From Litorimonas sp964610115 (GTDB lineage Bacteria; Pseudomonadota; Alphaproteobacteria; Caulobacterales; Maricaulaceae): a stretch of DNA of 64,000 nt. Where the stretch lies: the NCBI GenBank assembly GCA_964610115.1, contig CAZSUW010000003.1, positions 1 through 64,000 of the forward strand, in the 5' to 3' direction. Each line of letters opens with the position of its first letter. Position 1 is the stretch's first letter. Both the position numbers and the translations under genes were made by a program. Below are positions 26,015 through 35,311 of this stretch, one piece after another. Under the pieces are notes generated by a model. That model was not told the DNA's origin. It did no database searches and worked only from the letters and a program-made list of their open reading frames with translations.

Positions 26015-27138
26015 ACCGTTTTGATGATCCCACAACCCTAAACGCCAAGCTTTATCAGCTTAACTGGCTGCTCCCAGTTTTGGCCTCTGTATTGGGGTTG
26101 ATTGGAGTGCTTTCAATTTTCAGCGCGACGAACGGGATTTGGTCACATGGTGCAATGCAACATGGCATGCGCCTTGGGATTGGCTTCTTTGCGATGCTGG
26201 TTGTTGCCATGGTGGACGTGCGAGTTTGGTATGGGCTGGCCTATCCCGCTTACATTGGGGCCTTAGTCCTTCTGATTTTGGTCGATCAGTTCGGTGTAAC
26301 AGTGAATGGATCGCAACGCTGGTTGCAGCTGGGCCCAACACGTATCCAACCGTCAGAGGTGATGAAGCCTGCAATCGTACTGGCCTTGGCCCGATATTAC
26401 CATGACTTGCCGAGCTGGCGTGTCTCAGATCCTGTTGGGCTTTTCGGGGCGCTCGCCTTAATCGCGGCCCCAATGATTTTCGTTTTACGACAGCCAGACC
26501 TCGGGACGTCGCTACTCATAGGGGCAACGGGAATCGTCATAGTGTTCCTAGCCGGCGTGAGCTGGCGGGTGATTACGCTGGCGTCTATTCTGGCGGCGAT
26601 AAGCGCTCCGATTATCTGGCAATTTGGTCTAAAACCTTATCAACGCGAACGCATTTGGACATTTATCGACCCGGGACGGGACCCCGCTGGGGCGAGCTAT
26701 CATATTACGCAAAGTAAAATCGCTTTTGGCAGCGGCGGTATGAGCGGCAAAGGTTATATGCAGGGGACGCAGCGGCAAGGTGGATATGTTCCTGAAAACC
26801 AGACCGACTTTATTAGCACCATTATTGGTGAGGAATTTGGTTTCATCGGTTCCCTTGCCCTTATGGGTATATACATCGCCGTGATCGCTGTTTGTATTCG
26901 TATGTCGGTTCAGTGCAAATCTGTCTTTGCGCGTCTTTTGATCATTGGCCTTGTGGCGACTTTCACACTCTATATCTTTATCAACCTTGGTATGGTGACA
27001 GGGTTATTGCCAGTGGTCGGGGTGCCGCTGCCGCTGGTATCCTATGGTGGAACGGTGATTTTAGTCGTTATGGGGGGCTTTGGCCTGATCTTATCGGCCC
27101 ATCTGCATAGCGGGGCGAACCTGCCAAAAAGCGAGTAA
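26011..27138 (+). CDS. mrdB: Rod-shape peptidoglycan polymerase RodA
   Basis: SEDS glycosyltransferase of 375 residues with about ten membrane helices, the partner of PBP2. It shows GSQRWLQLGPTRIQPSEVMK (with the putative catalytic Asp/Glu loop further on), LRQPDLGTSLL, ENQTDFI and GMVTGLLPVVGVPLPLVSYGG, all diagnostic of RodA/FtsW. The GTG start at 26011 is part of the GTGA overlap. Last gene of the mre operon. Confidence 0.95.
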   Translation: MNRFDDPTTLNAKLYQLNWLLPVLASVLGLIGVLSIFSATNGIWSHGAMQHGMRLGIGFFAMLVVAMVDVRVWYGLAYPAYIGALVLLILVDQFGVTVNGSQRWLQLGPTRIQPSEVMKPAIVLALARYYHDLPSWRVSDPVGLFGALALIAAPMIFVLRQPDLGTSLLIGATGIVIVFLAGVSWRVITLASILAAISAPIIWQFGLKPYQRERIWTFIDPGRDPAGASYHITQSKIAFGSGGMSGKGYMQGTQRQGGYVPENQTDFISTIIGEEFGFIGSLALMGIYIAVIAVCIRMSVQCKSVFARLLIIGLVATFTLYIFINLGMVTGLLPVVGVPLPLVSYGGTVILVVMGGFGLILSAHLHSGANLPKSE

Positions 27139-27242
27139 GGCGCTCGCTTTCTCTGCGTTAGGCGCGCGGATAGTCTTGACGCTCTTTGCTGCGCTGGTCA
27201 CAGACAGGTTAACAAAAGGACTCGACTCCTGGGGGAATAGTT

Positions 27243-28604
27243 ATGGCAGCAGCACCTGGTACGGCACAGTGGTCGTCACGCTTCGCCTTTATCATGGCCG
27301 CTGTCGGGTCGAGCGTGGGGCTTGGAAACCTGTGGCGGTTTTCAAGTGAAGCGGGTCAAAATGGCGGCGGCGCCTTTATTTTTATCTATCTCCTGGCTGT
27401 CATCTTCGTCTGTATCCCAGTGTTGATGAGTGAGTATCTTGTCGGACGGGCCGGAAGTTCCGCAAATGCTATCGACAGCGTTGCCGAAACGGCTATTCGA
27501 TCTGGCGTAACTAGAAATTGGACGCTCTTGTCCTGGATCGGGATGATTGCAGGGTTTTTGATCGTCACATTCTACTGTGTCGTTGCGGGCTGGGTGTTCC
27601 GATATATTTTCAAATTTCTCGGCAATGATTTCGCTGGACTGACACCTGAGGAAGTGGGCGGAACTTTTGTCAACTTTATCGGCTCGCCATTGCAGGTTTT
27701 ACCGTGGTTCCTCGGATTTGCGCTTCTCACGACCTATTTGGTGTCGCGGGGTGTTAATCGGGGCATTGAGCTGGCGGCTAAAATCTTAATGCCGATCTTT
27801 TTCGTGCTGCTTGCGCTTCTGGCAATCTTTGCTCTCGTTACAAGCGGGTCGGGCACGGCCCAAGCGCTGTCTTTCTTATACAGCCCGGATTTTTCCAAAG
27901 TGACACCATCGGTCGCGAGCGCCGCGCTGGGTCAAGCCTTCTTCTCTGTAGGTATCGGATCTGCCATTATGATTACCTATGGGTCCTACCTGCCTAAAAC
28001 GGTATCAATCCCTAGAGCCTCTTTCATAGTTGGACTGACAGATACGGCAGTGGCTTTGATTGCGGGACTTGCTATTTTTCCAATCGTTTTCGCTTTCAAC
28101 CTAGAGGTCTCTTCCGGAGCGGGCTTGTTCTTCATCACATTACCGAACGCCTTCGAAGCCATGGGCGGCGCTGGCCCCATCGTCGGTGCGGCCTTCTTCT
28201 TTTTGGCATTCTTCGCGGCGATTACATCTTCAGTCTCGCTCTTAGAGCCCTCTGCGGCTTTCGTGAAAGAACGCTTCAATATGTCCAAAGCGAAAGCAGC
28301 CTGGATCATGGGCGCGGTTATGATCGCTATTGGGTTAATCAGTGTCTTTGGCCAAACGGCTGATAACCCAACGGCTGCGCTAGATGCGATCGATACATTT
28401 ACTGGCCAAGTTATGCTTCCGCTCGCGGGCTTGTTGATCACGATATTTGTCGGTTGGCGTTTGGACAAAGCGATCATTGCGGAAGAGTTTGCCGGCAGTG
28501 AGAGCCTTGGGCGCATATTGCTGGTCTTAACCCGATTTGTTGCGCCGGTATTCGTTGGAATCGTTTTTCTTAGCTCTGTTTATGGCGCTTACTTCTCGGG
28601 TTAG
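27243..28604 (+). CDS. Sodium-dependent transporter, NSS (SNF) family
   Basis: LeuT-fold symporter of 453 residues with about 11-12 helices. TM1 has the family signature (AAVGSSVGLGNLWRF) and the unwound segment for Na+ and substrate. TM6 has FFSVGIGSAIMITYGSY. The NSS family imports amino acids or related amines with sodium; the substrate cannot be read from sequence. Use of a Na+ gradient would suit a marine habitat. ATG at 27243 follows TGGGGGAA. It is probably transcribed on its own; no clear terminator follows. Confidence 0.92.
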   Translation: MAAAPGTAQWSSRFAFIMAAVGSSVGLGNLWRFSSEAGQNGGGAFIFIYLLAVIFVCIPVLMSEYLVGRAGSSANAIDSVAETAIRSGVTRNWTLLSWIGMIAGFLIVTFYCVVAGWVFRYIFKFLGNDFAGLTPEEVGGTFVNFIGSPLQVLPWFLGFALLTTYLVSRGVNRGIELAAKILMPIFFVLLALLAIFALVTSGSGTAQALSFLYSPDFSKVTPSVASAALGQAFFSVGIGSAIMITYGSYLPKTVSIPRASFIVGLTDTAVALIAGLAIFPIVFAFNLEVSSGAGLFFITLPNAFEAMGGAGPIVGAAFFFLAFFAAITSSVSLLEPSAAFVKERFNMSKAKAAWIMGAVMIAIGLISVFGQTADNPTAALDAIDTFTGQVMLPLAGLLITIFVGWRLDKAIIAEEFAGSESLGRILLVLTRFVAPVFVGIVFLSSVYGAYFSG

Positions 28605-28744
28605 GTGCGAAATGGTACCGCCTTACCTAACAGCCTTTTAACCTAGCCTATTCAGACAAAATTCAGCACGTTGTGTTAATGCCAGCAATAACGGTGAATG
28701 ATCCTCTACTGTGGTGCGTGGGGGGTCTCGATAAGGGATCAAGA

Positions 28745-29344
28745 GTGACACATCGCTTTACCAGACTTATATGCCTATTCATTGTCGCGGTGAGCCTTCC
28801 GGCTTGCGCGACTGTGAACATGACAGAGGTCGCGGGTGCGTCTGTCCAATCAGAAGCCCCTCGCGACGTTAATGTTGTACAGCGAGCCGTAGAAAAGCTG
28901 AAACTAGCCTTCACGCAGCGCGGATTTGGCCCAAAAGTGTCGAAAGCGAAGATGCAAGCCGCCGCAGATGTTTTGATGAATGGCATTAACAGCGAGGCGG
29001 CAAATGAGACCGATGGCTATAATGACGTTCCGCGGTCTCCTGCCATCGTGACGGCGGATATTCTGGTTGCAAAGCGTCATGTTGAGCAAACGACGACAGC
29101 CGCCGAAATTTACCTTGATGTCGCCCCGCGCGATCGATCCTTAGCGGCAGAGCTGGCGTCCTTGGAAGCCGCACTGCTTGTGTCAGAAAAAGCCTGTAAG
29201 ACATTCTCAGCGGCTCTCGAAGATGAAACGGCTGAATTAACGTCCCTCCGGTCCTCCGTTGATGAACTTCGTCAGGTCACGAACGCATTTGGTTATAGAG
29301 TTCGAGCTGATAGAGCTGAGACTAGCTTAGAGGTTGAGGGATAA
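28745..29344 (+). CDS. Unknown lipoprotein
   Basis: A 199-residue protein with a lipoprotein signal: Arg-containing N-terminus, hydrophobic core and LPAC lipobox with Cys21. The mature part is largely helical, rich in Ala, Glu and Lys, with a likely coiled coil in the last 80 residues (AAELASLEAALLVSEKA). I do not recognise the family. The GTG at 28745 has AAGGGA before it and places the signal peptide correctly; an open frame from 28673 would bury it. It lies upstream of the Mla-type operon but 127 bp away, so a link is uncertain. Confidence 0.6.
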   Translation: MTHRFTRLICLFIVAVSLPACATVNMTEVAGASVQSEAPRDVNVVQRAVEKLKLAFTQRGFGPKVSKAKMQAAADVLMNGINSEAANETDGYNDVPRSPAIVTADILVAKRHVEQTTTAAEIYLDVAPRDRSLAAELASLEAALLVSEKACKTFSAALEDETAELTSLRSSVDELRQVTNAFGYRVRADRAETSLEVEG

Positions 29345-29471
29345 TCCAACACTCCAGACCTTTCTTTTCTCTGGTTTTGTGCAATAAAATCGAACAAAAG
29401 CTAAGGGTTTGATCGCCTGTTTATAGGTTAGCTCTTGACCCCTTGCCCAATTTCGCCCCAATCGCAGAGCT

Positions 29472-30602
29472 GTGTTAGCGGCGCCAGCCTCATATGATCT
29501 TTCCATTCATGGTAATACACTCCGTATCACCGCTAGTGGCCTATGGACTGTTGAAACGGCGGGCGTAACGGATCCCATCATTCGACGGGATATTCGCGGT
29601 CTTGAATATGACGTTGTTGAATATGATTTGGCGGCGGTAGAGGCCCTGGACACGGCCGGGGCATTCTTGCTCACCCGCGCTATCCGCGTCGGTGACAGCA
29701 TCAAAGCCTGGGGACTGGCCGCGGGGACGGCCGGTCAAAAGACCCTTCTGGATGTTGCGGCAGAAGCGCAATTAGGCGATCCGCCGCGTGAAATTCGGCA
29801 ATGGCGAGATGTTCTTGTGCGCGTTGGTAAAGCCACAATGCGCTTCGTGAATGAAACGATCGATACATTTGCCTTTCTGGGCGAGTTCTTTGTGCGTTTC
29901 ATGGGCGTGTTCTTCCGGCCAAACCGCTGGCGTATGAAATCAACTGTCGCCTTAATGGAAGAAGTTGGGTTGGATGCCGCGCCCATCGTGGTTGTCCTTT
30001 CTTTCGCGATTGGCGCCGTTATCGCCTATATGGGCGCGAACCTATTGGGTCAGCTTGGTTTTTCCGTCTTCATGGTCGATTTGGTTGGATTTGCCATGTT
30101 GCGCGAATTGGCCGTTGTGATCACGGCAATCCTAATCGCCGGCCGGTCAGCCAGTGCCTTTACCGCACAAATCGGGGCTATGAAGATGCGTCAGGAAACC
30201 GATGCCATGACGGTGATGGGGCTCGACACCTTTGAAACTCTGGTTGTACCTCGTGCTGTCGCTATGCTGGTTACCCTGCCTATTTTGACGTTTTTAGCGA
30301 TGGTGAGCGGTATTTTTGGCGGACTAATCGTGGCCTGGGTTACGCCTACGGACATATCGCCTGTGCTCTTTATCAATCGGTTGCGTGAAATGATGGACAT
30401 TAGCCATTTTTGGGTCGGGATGGTCAAAGCGCCATTCTTCGCCATTGTCATCGCGATAATTGGCTGCCGCCAAGGTTTGGCCGTGTCTGGCTCTGTGGAC
30501 AGTTTAGGCGCAAGGGTTACGACATCCGTTGTGCAGGCTATTTTTGCGGTGATTTTCATCGACGCTCTGTTCGCTGTCCTATTCTATCAGCTAGGCGTTT
30601 AG
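29472..30602 (+). CDS. mlaE: Mla-type lipid ABC transporter permease with fused STAS domain
   Basis: Permease of 376 residues for an MCE-type lipid transporter that maintains outer-membrane lipid asymmetry. Residues 1-95 form a STAS-like domain, the counterpart of the separate MlaB in E. coli. The MlaE domain follows (VGLDAAPIVVVLSFAIGAVIAY, LRELAVVITAILIAGRSASAF, MKMRQETDAMTVMGLD). The start is a GTG at 29472. First of four tightly packed genes: permease, ATPase, MCE protein, lipoprotein. Confidence 0.92.
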   Translation: MLAAPASYDLSIHGNTLRITASGLWTVETAGVTDPIIRRDIRGLEYDVVEYDLAAVEALDTAGAFLLTRAIRVGDSIKAWGLAAGTAGQKTLLDVAAEAQLGDPPREIRQWRDVLVRVGKATMRFVNETIDTFAFLGEFFVRFMGVFFRPNRWRMKSTVALMEEVGLDAAPIVVVLSFAIGAVIAYMGANLLGQLGFSVFMVDLVGFAMLRELAVVITAILIAGRSASAFTAQIGAMKMRQETDAMTVMGLDTFETLVVPRAVAMLVTLPILTFLAMVSGIFGGLIVAWVTPTDISPVLFINRLREMMDISHFWVGMVKAPFFAIVIAIIGCRQGLAVSGSVDSLGARVTTSVVQAIFAVIFIDALFAVLFYQLGV

Positions 30603-30604
30603 GC

Positions 30605-31420
30605 ATGAACGATACGAGCAACTCAGCGGCAATTCCCCCCATCGAAGCGCGGGGTATCCGAACTCAATTCGGGCCAAATGTCATCCATGAAAACCTCGAC
30701 TTCGCGGTCAATCGCGGCGAGATCGTTGGCTTGGTTGGTGGATCAGGCACGGGTAAATCCGTGCTAATGAACACGCTTTTAGGCTTAAAACAGCCAGAGG
30801 GCGGGGAAGTTCGCTATTTTGGCAAGCGCCGGGCAGACTTATCTGAAAAAGAGAAAATACGCCTACAGAATGAGATCGGGGTTTTGTTTCAAGGCGGCGC
30901 ATTGTTTTCATCAATGACGGTTCGACAGAACGTCAAAGCCCCCTTGATTGAGCATTACAACCTTTCAGATGAGTTGATGCGCGAACTGGCCGATATGAAA
31001 ATACATATGGTCGGGCTCCCACCCGAAGCGGCTGTCCTACATCCGGCCGATCTCTCAGGAGGCATGCGTAAGCGGGCAGGTCTAGCGCGGTCTTTGGCGC
31101 TCGACCCACAGATTTTATTCCTTGATGAGCCAACAGCCGGGCTCGACCCAATCGGTGCCCATGCTTTCGATCAGTTGATCCTGTCATTGCGGGAGGCGAT
31201 GGACCTAACCGTTTTAATGATCACGCATGATCTCGACTCGCTTTACGCAATATGCGACCGCGTGGCTGTGTTGGTTGATAAAAAAATCGGCGTTTACGAT
31301 ACGCTTGATAAGGTGGCGGAATATGATCATCCTTGGGTGAAAGAGTATTTCGGTGGTCCACGGGCGCGCGCAACATTGCAAACGCCGGGTCAGAAACGAC
31401 GCGATAAGGCAAGCGCCTGA
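30605..31420 (+). CDS. mlaF: Mla-type lipid ABC transporter ATPase
   Basis: ABC ATPase of 271 residues. Walker A is GGSGTGKS near residue 47, the signature is LSGGMRKRAGLARSLA, Walker B is ILFLDEPTAGLDP, and the switch His is in MITHDLDS. The DEPTAGLDPIGA context is typical of MlaF. The frame is open back to 30410 inside mlaE, but the true start is the ATG at 30605, two bases after the mlaE stop. It overlaps mlaD by one base (TGATG). Confidence 0.95.
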   Translation: MNDTSNSAAIPPIEARGIRTQFGPNVIHENLDFAVNRGEIVGLVGGSGTGKSVLMNTLLGLKQPEGGEVRYFGKRRADLSEKEKIRLQNEIGVLFQGGALFSSMTVRQNVKAPLIEHYNLSDELMRELADMKIHMVGLPPEAAVLHPADLSGGMRKRAGLARSLALDPQILFLDEPTAGLDPIGAHAFDQLILSLREAMDLTVLMITHDLDSLYAICDRVAVLVDKKIGVYDTLDKVAEYDHPWVKEYFGGPRARATLQTPGQKRRDKASA

Positions 31421-32397
31421 TGGAAAACAAAGCAAATTACGCGCTAATCGGCGCCTTTGTCTTGGTTGCTGTGGCCGCTATTATCGGATTTGTGCTCTGG
31501 CTTACGGATGCGCAGCTCGATCAGCAATTTGACGAATATCAGGTGGAATTCTCAGGGCCCGTGCGCGGCTTGTCCGCTGGCTCAGAGGTTCGCTTTAACG
31601 GCATTGCTGTTGGTTCTGTTACGGCGATACGCCTTGATCCAGAGGATCCAAACGTCGTGCTCGCAAATATCCAAGTCGATCCGAATACGCCCGTTGATAC
31701 GCGAAGCTATGCCGCGCTCGAACCGCTCGGTCTTACCGGATTGAATTATCTGCAAATCTTCGCCGGAGGCGAACAATATCCACGCCTCAAAGACAGTGTC
31801 CCACGGGGCATTCCGCGTTTCCGAGGGGAAGGGGACCAAATTAGCGGCTTGCTGGACGGCGGAGGCACGGTTGTCGATCAGGCGCAAGTGGCGCTCGCCC
31901 GGATCACCATGGTGCTCTCCGATGAGAATATTGAAAACTTTAACGGCATACTGGCCAATCTCAACCGACTAACTGCAGAGCTGGATGTCTCGGATTTCGA
32001 CATTGAAAATGTCAATGCCCTGGTTGGCGATCTTCGGCAGACCGCGCAGAGTTTTGAAACTACAGCAGAATCCATCCAACAAACCGCGAGTGCTGCGACG
32101 CGCTTGATTGACGAGGATGCGGCGCAGCTTCTTATAAGGGTAGACAAGAGCTTGGATGAAATCGATACGACGTTAGTCACCTATCGTGGTGTCGGCGGTA
32201 ATGTCGATGAGCTTGTTGTCGATGTCCGCGATGCGATCAATCGTTTGTCGAATAGCGGTCTGACTGACCTTGAGGAAACTGTCGATGCGATCCGAAGACT
32301 CGTGACGTCTTTGGGCCGTGTGGCCGATGCGCTTGAACAGAATCCGCTCGCTTTCATATCGGGTCAAGAAGTCGACGCCGTGGAGTTGCCGCAATGA
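31420..32397 (+). CDS. mlaD: MCE-domain lipid-binding protein (MlaD-like)
   Basis: Membrane-anchored periplasmic protein of 325 residues. One N-terminal helix (residues 8-28) is followed by a single MCE domain (VEFSGPVRGLSAGSEVRFNGIAVGSV), which forms a ring channel for phospholipids. A long, mostly helical C-terminal part (about residues 150-300) then follows. It is longer than E. coli MlaD and closer in layout to the extended MCE proteins of alphaproteobacteria. It overlaps the downstream lipoprotein gene by four bases. Confidence 0.93.
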   Translation: MENKANYALIGAFVLVAVAAIIGFVLWLTDAQLDQQFDEYQVEFSGPVRGLSAGSEVRFNGIAVGSVTAIRLDPEDPNVVLANIQVDPNTPVDTRSYAALEPLGLTGLNYLQIFAGGEQYPRLKDSVPRGIPRFRGEGDQISGLLDGGGTVVDQAQVALARITMVLSDENIENFNGILANLNRLTAELDVSDFDIENVNALVGDLRQTAQSFETTAESIQQTASAATRLIDEDAAQLLIRVDKSLDEIDTTLVTYRGVGGNVDELVVDVRDAINRLSNSGLTDLEETVDAIRRLVTSLGRVADALEQNPLAFISGQEVDAVELPQ

Positions 32398-33005
32398 TTC
32401 GTTCTTTCCTGATTTTATCGTCTGTCTGGTTTGCGTCTTGTGCGGTTTTTCCGGAACCTCAACCTGCCGATATAATCTATCGTCTGTCTCATTCGGGGCA
32501 GAGCGTAACGCCCAGCGTAGAGGCCGACGTTATTCGTGTTGACCGCCCTACGGGCTTAAGCGTCTTCAATAGCAATAACATCGTCGTGTCGCCGGACGGA
32601 CGTCGGATGAGCCAAGCGGCTGGATCCCGATGGGCACAGCCAATCCCACTTATGCTGCAAAGCAGCTTAGTGGAGGCGCTGTCCGGTTCGCCCGATCTCA
32701 TCGGCGTTTTGCCCAGCTCTGGCGCGCGGACAGATACTCGCATACATTTGACGATCAAGAATTTCGAAGCGCAGTTCGATCAAGGGGAGAAAGCGGCCCC
32801 GATTGCGATCGTGCGCTATACCGCGACGCTTGCAGATGCGTCTGACCGGGCTTTGCTCAATACCTTCGTGGCGCACAAAAGTGTTCGCGCTGATGCAGCG
32901 TCTGTGTCTGAAATTGTCAGAGCTTTGGAAACCGCCAATAACCAAGCGATGGATGATATTGTGGCGTGGCTGGAGACAATTGCCGCGTCCGGTAAGCTCG
33001 GTTGA
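32394..33005 (+). CDS. ABC-type transport auxiliary lipoprotein (PqiC-like)
   Basis: A 203-residue lipoprotein with an FASC lipobox (Cys16). The mature part has the ABC-transport auxiliary lipoprotein fold (DUF330/PqiC-like): IYRL near the start, an IRVDRP segment, and a late SVRADAASVSEIVRALETANNQAMDDI helix. Such proteins link MCE transporters to the outer membrane. No mlaC or mlaA is present in the operon. A weak GGGAAA/TTTCCC hairpin follows at 33014-33031, within the end of the convergent DedA gene. Confidence 0.85.
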   Translation: MIRSFLILSSVWFASCAVFPEPQPADIIYRLSHSGQSVTPSVEADVIRVDRPTGLSVFNSNNIVVSPDGRRMSQAAGSRWAQPIPLMLQSSLVEALSGSPDLIGVLPSSGARTDTRIHLTIKNFEAQFDQGEKAAPIAIVRYTATLADASDRALLNTFVAHKSVRADAASVSEIVRALETANNQAMDDIVAWLETIAASGKLG

Positions 33006-33021
33006 TCCAAACGGGGAAAGC

Positions 33022-33558
33022 CTAGTTTCCCTTCAAGGCGCGTCGCGTGACATACATGACGACGGCTAGGAAAACGAAAACAGCGCCTAAGCTAAGAATA
33101 ATAAGCTCAATCCTATCACCGAATAATTCGCCAAGCGCGTGACAGGCGACAAAGATAACAGTGCAATATATAAGCGCGGTGGCGAAGATAGCCGCGCAAA
33201 ACTTCATGTAGTTCACCTTGAAATAACCGCAGGCCACATAGACGGGGATCCGCGCGAGCGGTAAAAACCTGGCCGTCAGCAAGGTTGGGATAAGGTGACG
33301 GCTCACCTTGTCAGAGAAGTCAACAATGTGCTCCTTTTCAGCGTAGGCGCGGGCGCGGGCGCTGGTGTGTGCGGCCCGTCCAATCCAGTATTTCCAAATG
33401 TCGCTAAAGAACAATCCGAACAGTATAACGAAGAAAATGACCGGAAAATGCTCTGCATCTGCCGCAGACAAAGACGCGGCTGCAATCACCGCCGCATCCT
33501 CCTGGATAAAGGGACCCAGAAAGATACCGAGATAAAGAACCCAGCCCGGTTCCATCAT
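33022..33558 (-). CDS. DedA-family membrane protein
   Basis: Membrane protein of 178 residues with the DedA core: GPFIQEDAAVIAAA near the N-terminus (acidic residues in the re-entrant loop), and later LTARFLPLARIPVYVACGYF. DedA proteins are implicated in undecaprenyl-phosphate or phospholipid flipping and in proton-motive-force maintenance. The start at the ATGATG (33558/33555) follows AAGAGGCG; a frame open to 33837 would overlap tig and is rejected. Convergent with the Mla operon. Confidence 0.85.
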   Translation of the reverse strand: MMEPGWVLYLGIFLGPFIQEDAAVIAAASLSAADAEHFPVIFFVILFGLFFSDIWKYWIGRAAHTSARARAYAEKEHIVDFSDKVSRHLIPTLLTARFLPLARIPVYVACGYFKVNYMKFCAAIFATALIYCTVIFVACHALGELFGDRIELIILSLGAVFVFLAVVMYVTRRALKGN

Positions 33559-33732
33559 GGGTGTCGCCTCTTTAGCATGGGATGATCTATGACATTTATG
33601 CCTTAACGGCTTGTAAGTTTTCAAACCAAGGGTTTCTGACTGTGAAGCCGCACTGAAATTGGCGCATGCCAAGAGTTGAAACGGCGCGTGGTAAGTGGCA
33701 TAGGCGCGCGAAATTGACGAGCCGCCGCGATA

Positions 33733-33769
33733 AAGCCCGCCGGGTCTCTCCCGACCGGGCTTGTTTTTA
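33733..33769 (+). terminator. Intrinsic terminator upstream of tig (possible leader or sRNA end)
   Basis: Hairpin AAGCCCG / CGGGCTT with an inner CGGG/CCCG stem and a TCTCT loop, followed by TTGTTTTT. It points rightward 30 bp before tig, but no rightward gene lies upstream (the DedA gene is on the other strand). It may end a short RNA from 33570-33730 or act as an attenuator for tig. Confidence 0.75.
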
Positions 33770-33798
33770 TCAGAGCGCCCATTGCACAGGATGCCACG

Positions 33799-35139
33799 AT
33801 GGACATCAAAGAACTCGAAAAAGACGGCCTGACACATAAGTATCAGGTTACAGTCTCGAAAGAAGACTTGGCCGCTAAACTAGACGCCAAAATTGAAGAA
33901 ATGCGTCCACAGGTTAGCCTTAAAGGCTTTCGTCCGGGCAAAGTCCCTGCGGCACACATTCGCAAAATGTTCGGCCAAAGCATCATGAAAGACGTTGTTG
34001 AGGAAGTTCTGAACGAGACCTCTCAGCAAGCGATTAACGACAATAAGATCCGCCCCGCGGGGCAACCCCAAATCGATCTTCGTGCGAACGGCGAAGAGGT
34101 GACGAAAGGCGAAGCCGATCTTGAGTATAGCATCACTGTTGAGAGCATCCCGGAATTCGAACCGGTTGACCCAGAGAGCCTGTCATTCACACGCCTGACG
34201 GCTGAAGTCAGCGATGAGATCGTGGATGAGCGTCTTGCAGAACTCGCGTCCAATCAGAAGACTTACAAGAAAAAGGCGAAAACCGCCAAAGCCAAAAAGG
34301 GTGATGCGGTCCTGATCGATTTTGTTGGCTCAGTCGATGGCGAGGAATTCGAAGGCGGTGCCATGGAAGGGCACCAGCTTGTTCTTGGTTCCGGCACGTT
34401 TATCCCAGGTTTCGAGGACGAGCTGATTGGTGTGAAAGCGGGTGACAAGAAAGATGTCGTTGTGACATTCCCTGAAAACTATCAGGCAGCGGAGCTGGCC
34501 GGCAAAGAAGCGGTCTTCAAAACGGTTGTACACGAGGTCCAAGGCGAAAAGCCGGCGGAGGTCAATGATGATCTGGCCAAACAATTCGGCATGGACGATC
34601 TCGACGCCCTGAAAAGCGCTTTGCGCGAGCAAATGGAAGCCGAGTTTGACGGTCAATCAAAGATGAAGCTCAAGCGTGCCATCCTTGATGCGCTTGATGA
34701 AAAGCATAATTTTGAACTGCCGCCGAAAATGGTCGAAGCGGAATTCACGAATATCTGGAATCAGGTTCAGGCCGAAAAAGAGGCCGGTCAACTTGACGAA
34801 GACGATGCGAAGAAATCGGATGACGACCTTAAATCGGATTATCGCAAGATTGCAGAGCGTCGCGTCCGCTTAGGTTTGGTCCTCGCAGAAATGGGTCAGA
34901 AAGCAGACGTCCAAATCAGCAATGAAGAACTGCAAGGCGCATTGATCGCGGAAGCGCGTCGCTATCCCGGCCAAGAGCAGCAAGTGATCGAATTCTTCCA
35001 AAAGAACCCCGCACAACTCGCGCAACTCCGCGCCCCGATCTATGAAGAAAAGGTTGTGGACCTCATCACAGAAAAAGCGACTGTGAAGGACAAAAAGGTC
35101 AAAAAGGACAAATTGTTCGAAGACGATCCAATGATCTAA
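33799..35139 (+). CDS. tig: Trigger factor, ribosome-associated chaperone
   Basis: Chaperone/peptidyl-prolyl isomerase of 446 residues that meets nascent chains at the ribosome exit. The ribosome-binding loop GFRPGKVP is at about residues 44-51, the FKBP-type PPIase domain (GDAVLIDFVGSVDGEEF, GSGTFIPGFEDELIGVKAGD) spans about 165-250, and the helical C-terminal arms end in a Lys/Asp-rich tail. First gene of the tig-clpP-clpX cluster, with its own terminator. Confidence 0.96.
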   Translation: MDIKELEKDGLTHKYQVTVSKEDLAAKLDAKIEEMRPQVSLKGFRPGKVPAAHIRKMFGQSIMKDVVEEVLNETSQQAINDNKIRPAGQPQIDLRANGEEVTKGEADLEYSITVESIPEFEPVDPESLSFTRLTAEVSDEIVDERLAELASNQKTYKKKAKTAKAKKGDAVLIDFVGSVDGEEFEGGAMEGHQLVLGSGTFIPGFEDELIGVKAGDKKDVVVTFPENYQAAELAGKEAVFKTVVHEVQGEKPAEVNDDLAKQFGMDDLDALKSALREQMEAEFDGQSKMKLKRAILDALDEKHNFELPPKMVEAEFTNIWNQVQAEKEAGQLDEDDAKKSDDDLKSDYRKIAERRVRLGLVLAEMGQKADVQISNEELQGALIAEARRYPGQEQQVIEFFQKNPAQLAQLRAPIYEEKVVDLITEKATVKDKKVKKDKLFEDDPMI

Positions 35140-35165
35140 ATTCGCAAAAGCGACTTATCTATCGA

Positions 35166-35195
35166 AGGTCGTCCATTCGGGCGGCCTTTTTATTT
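35166..35195 (+). terminator. Intrinsic terminator after tig
   Basis: A 9-bp stem AGGTCGTCC / GGGCGGCCT (two G-T pairs) with an ATTC loop, followed by TTTTATTT. It lies 26 bp after the tig stop, so clpP is probably transcribed from its own promoter in the following 115 bp. Confidence 0.85.
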
Positions 35196-35311
35196 GTGTA
35201 AACCATTGATACAGGCTGCGTCAGGTGTAGGACTTGCAAGGTCCGCAATCCATCGCAATATATTGAGCAACCACGCCGAGTCGGTTCGGCGCTTCCAGAT
35301 AGAGGCCTTTC

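Noticed and set aside
33014..33031. GGGAAA/TTTCCC hairpin as terminator of the Mla operon
   Set aside because: The stem is only six pairs and A/T-rich in part, with no T run; too weak to list as a terminator.
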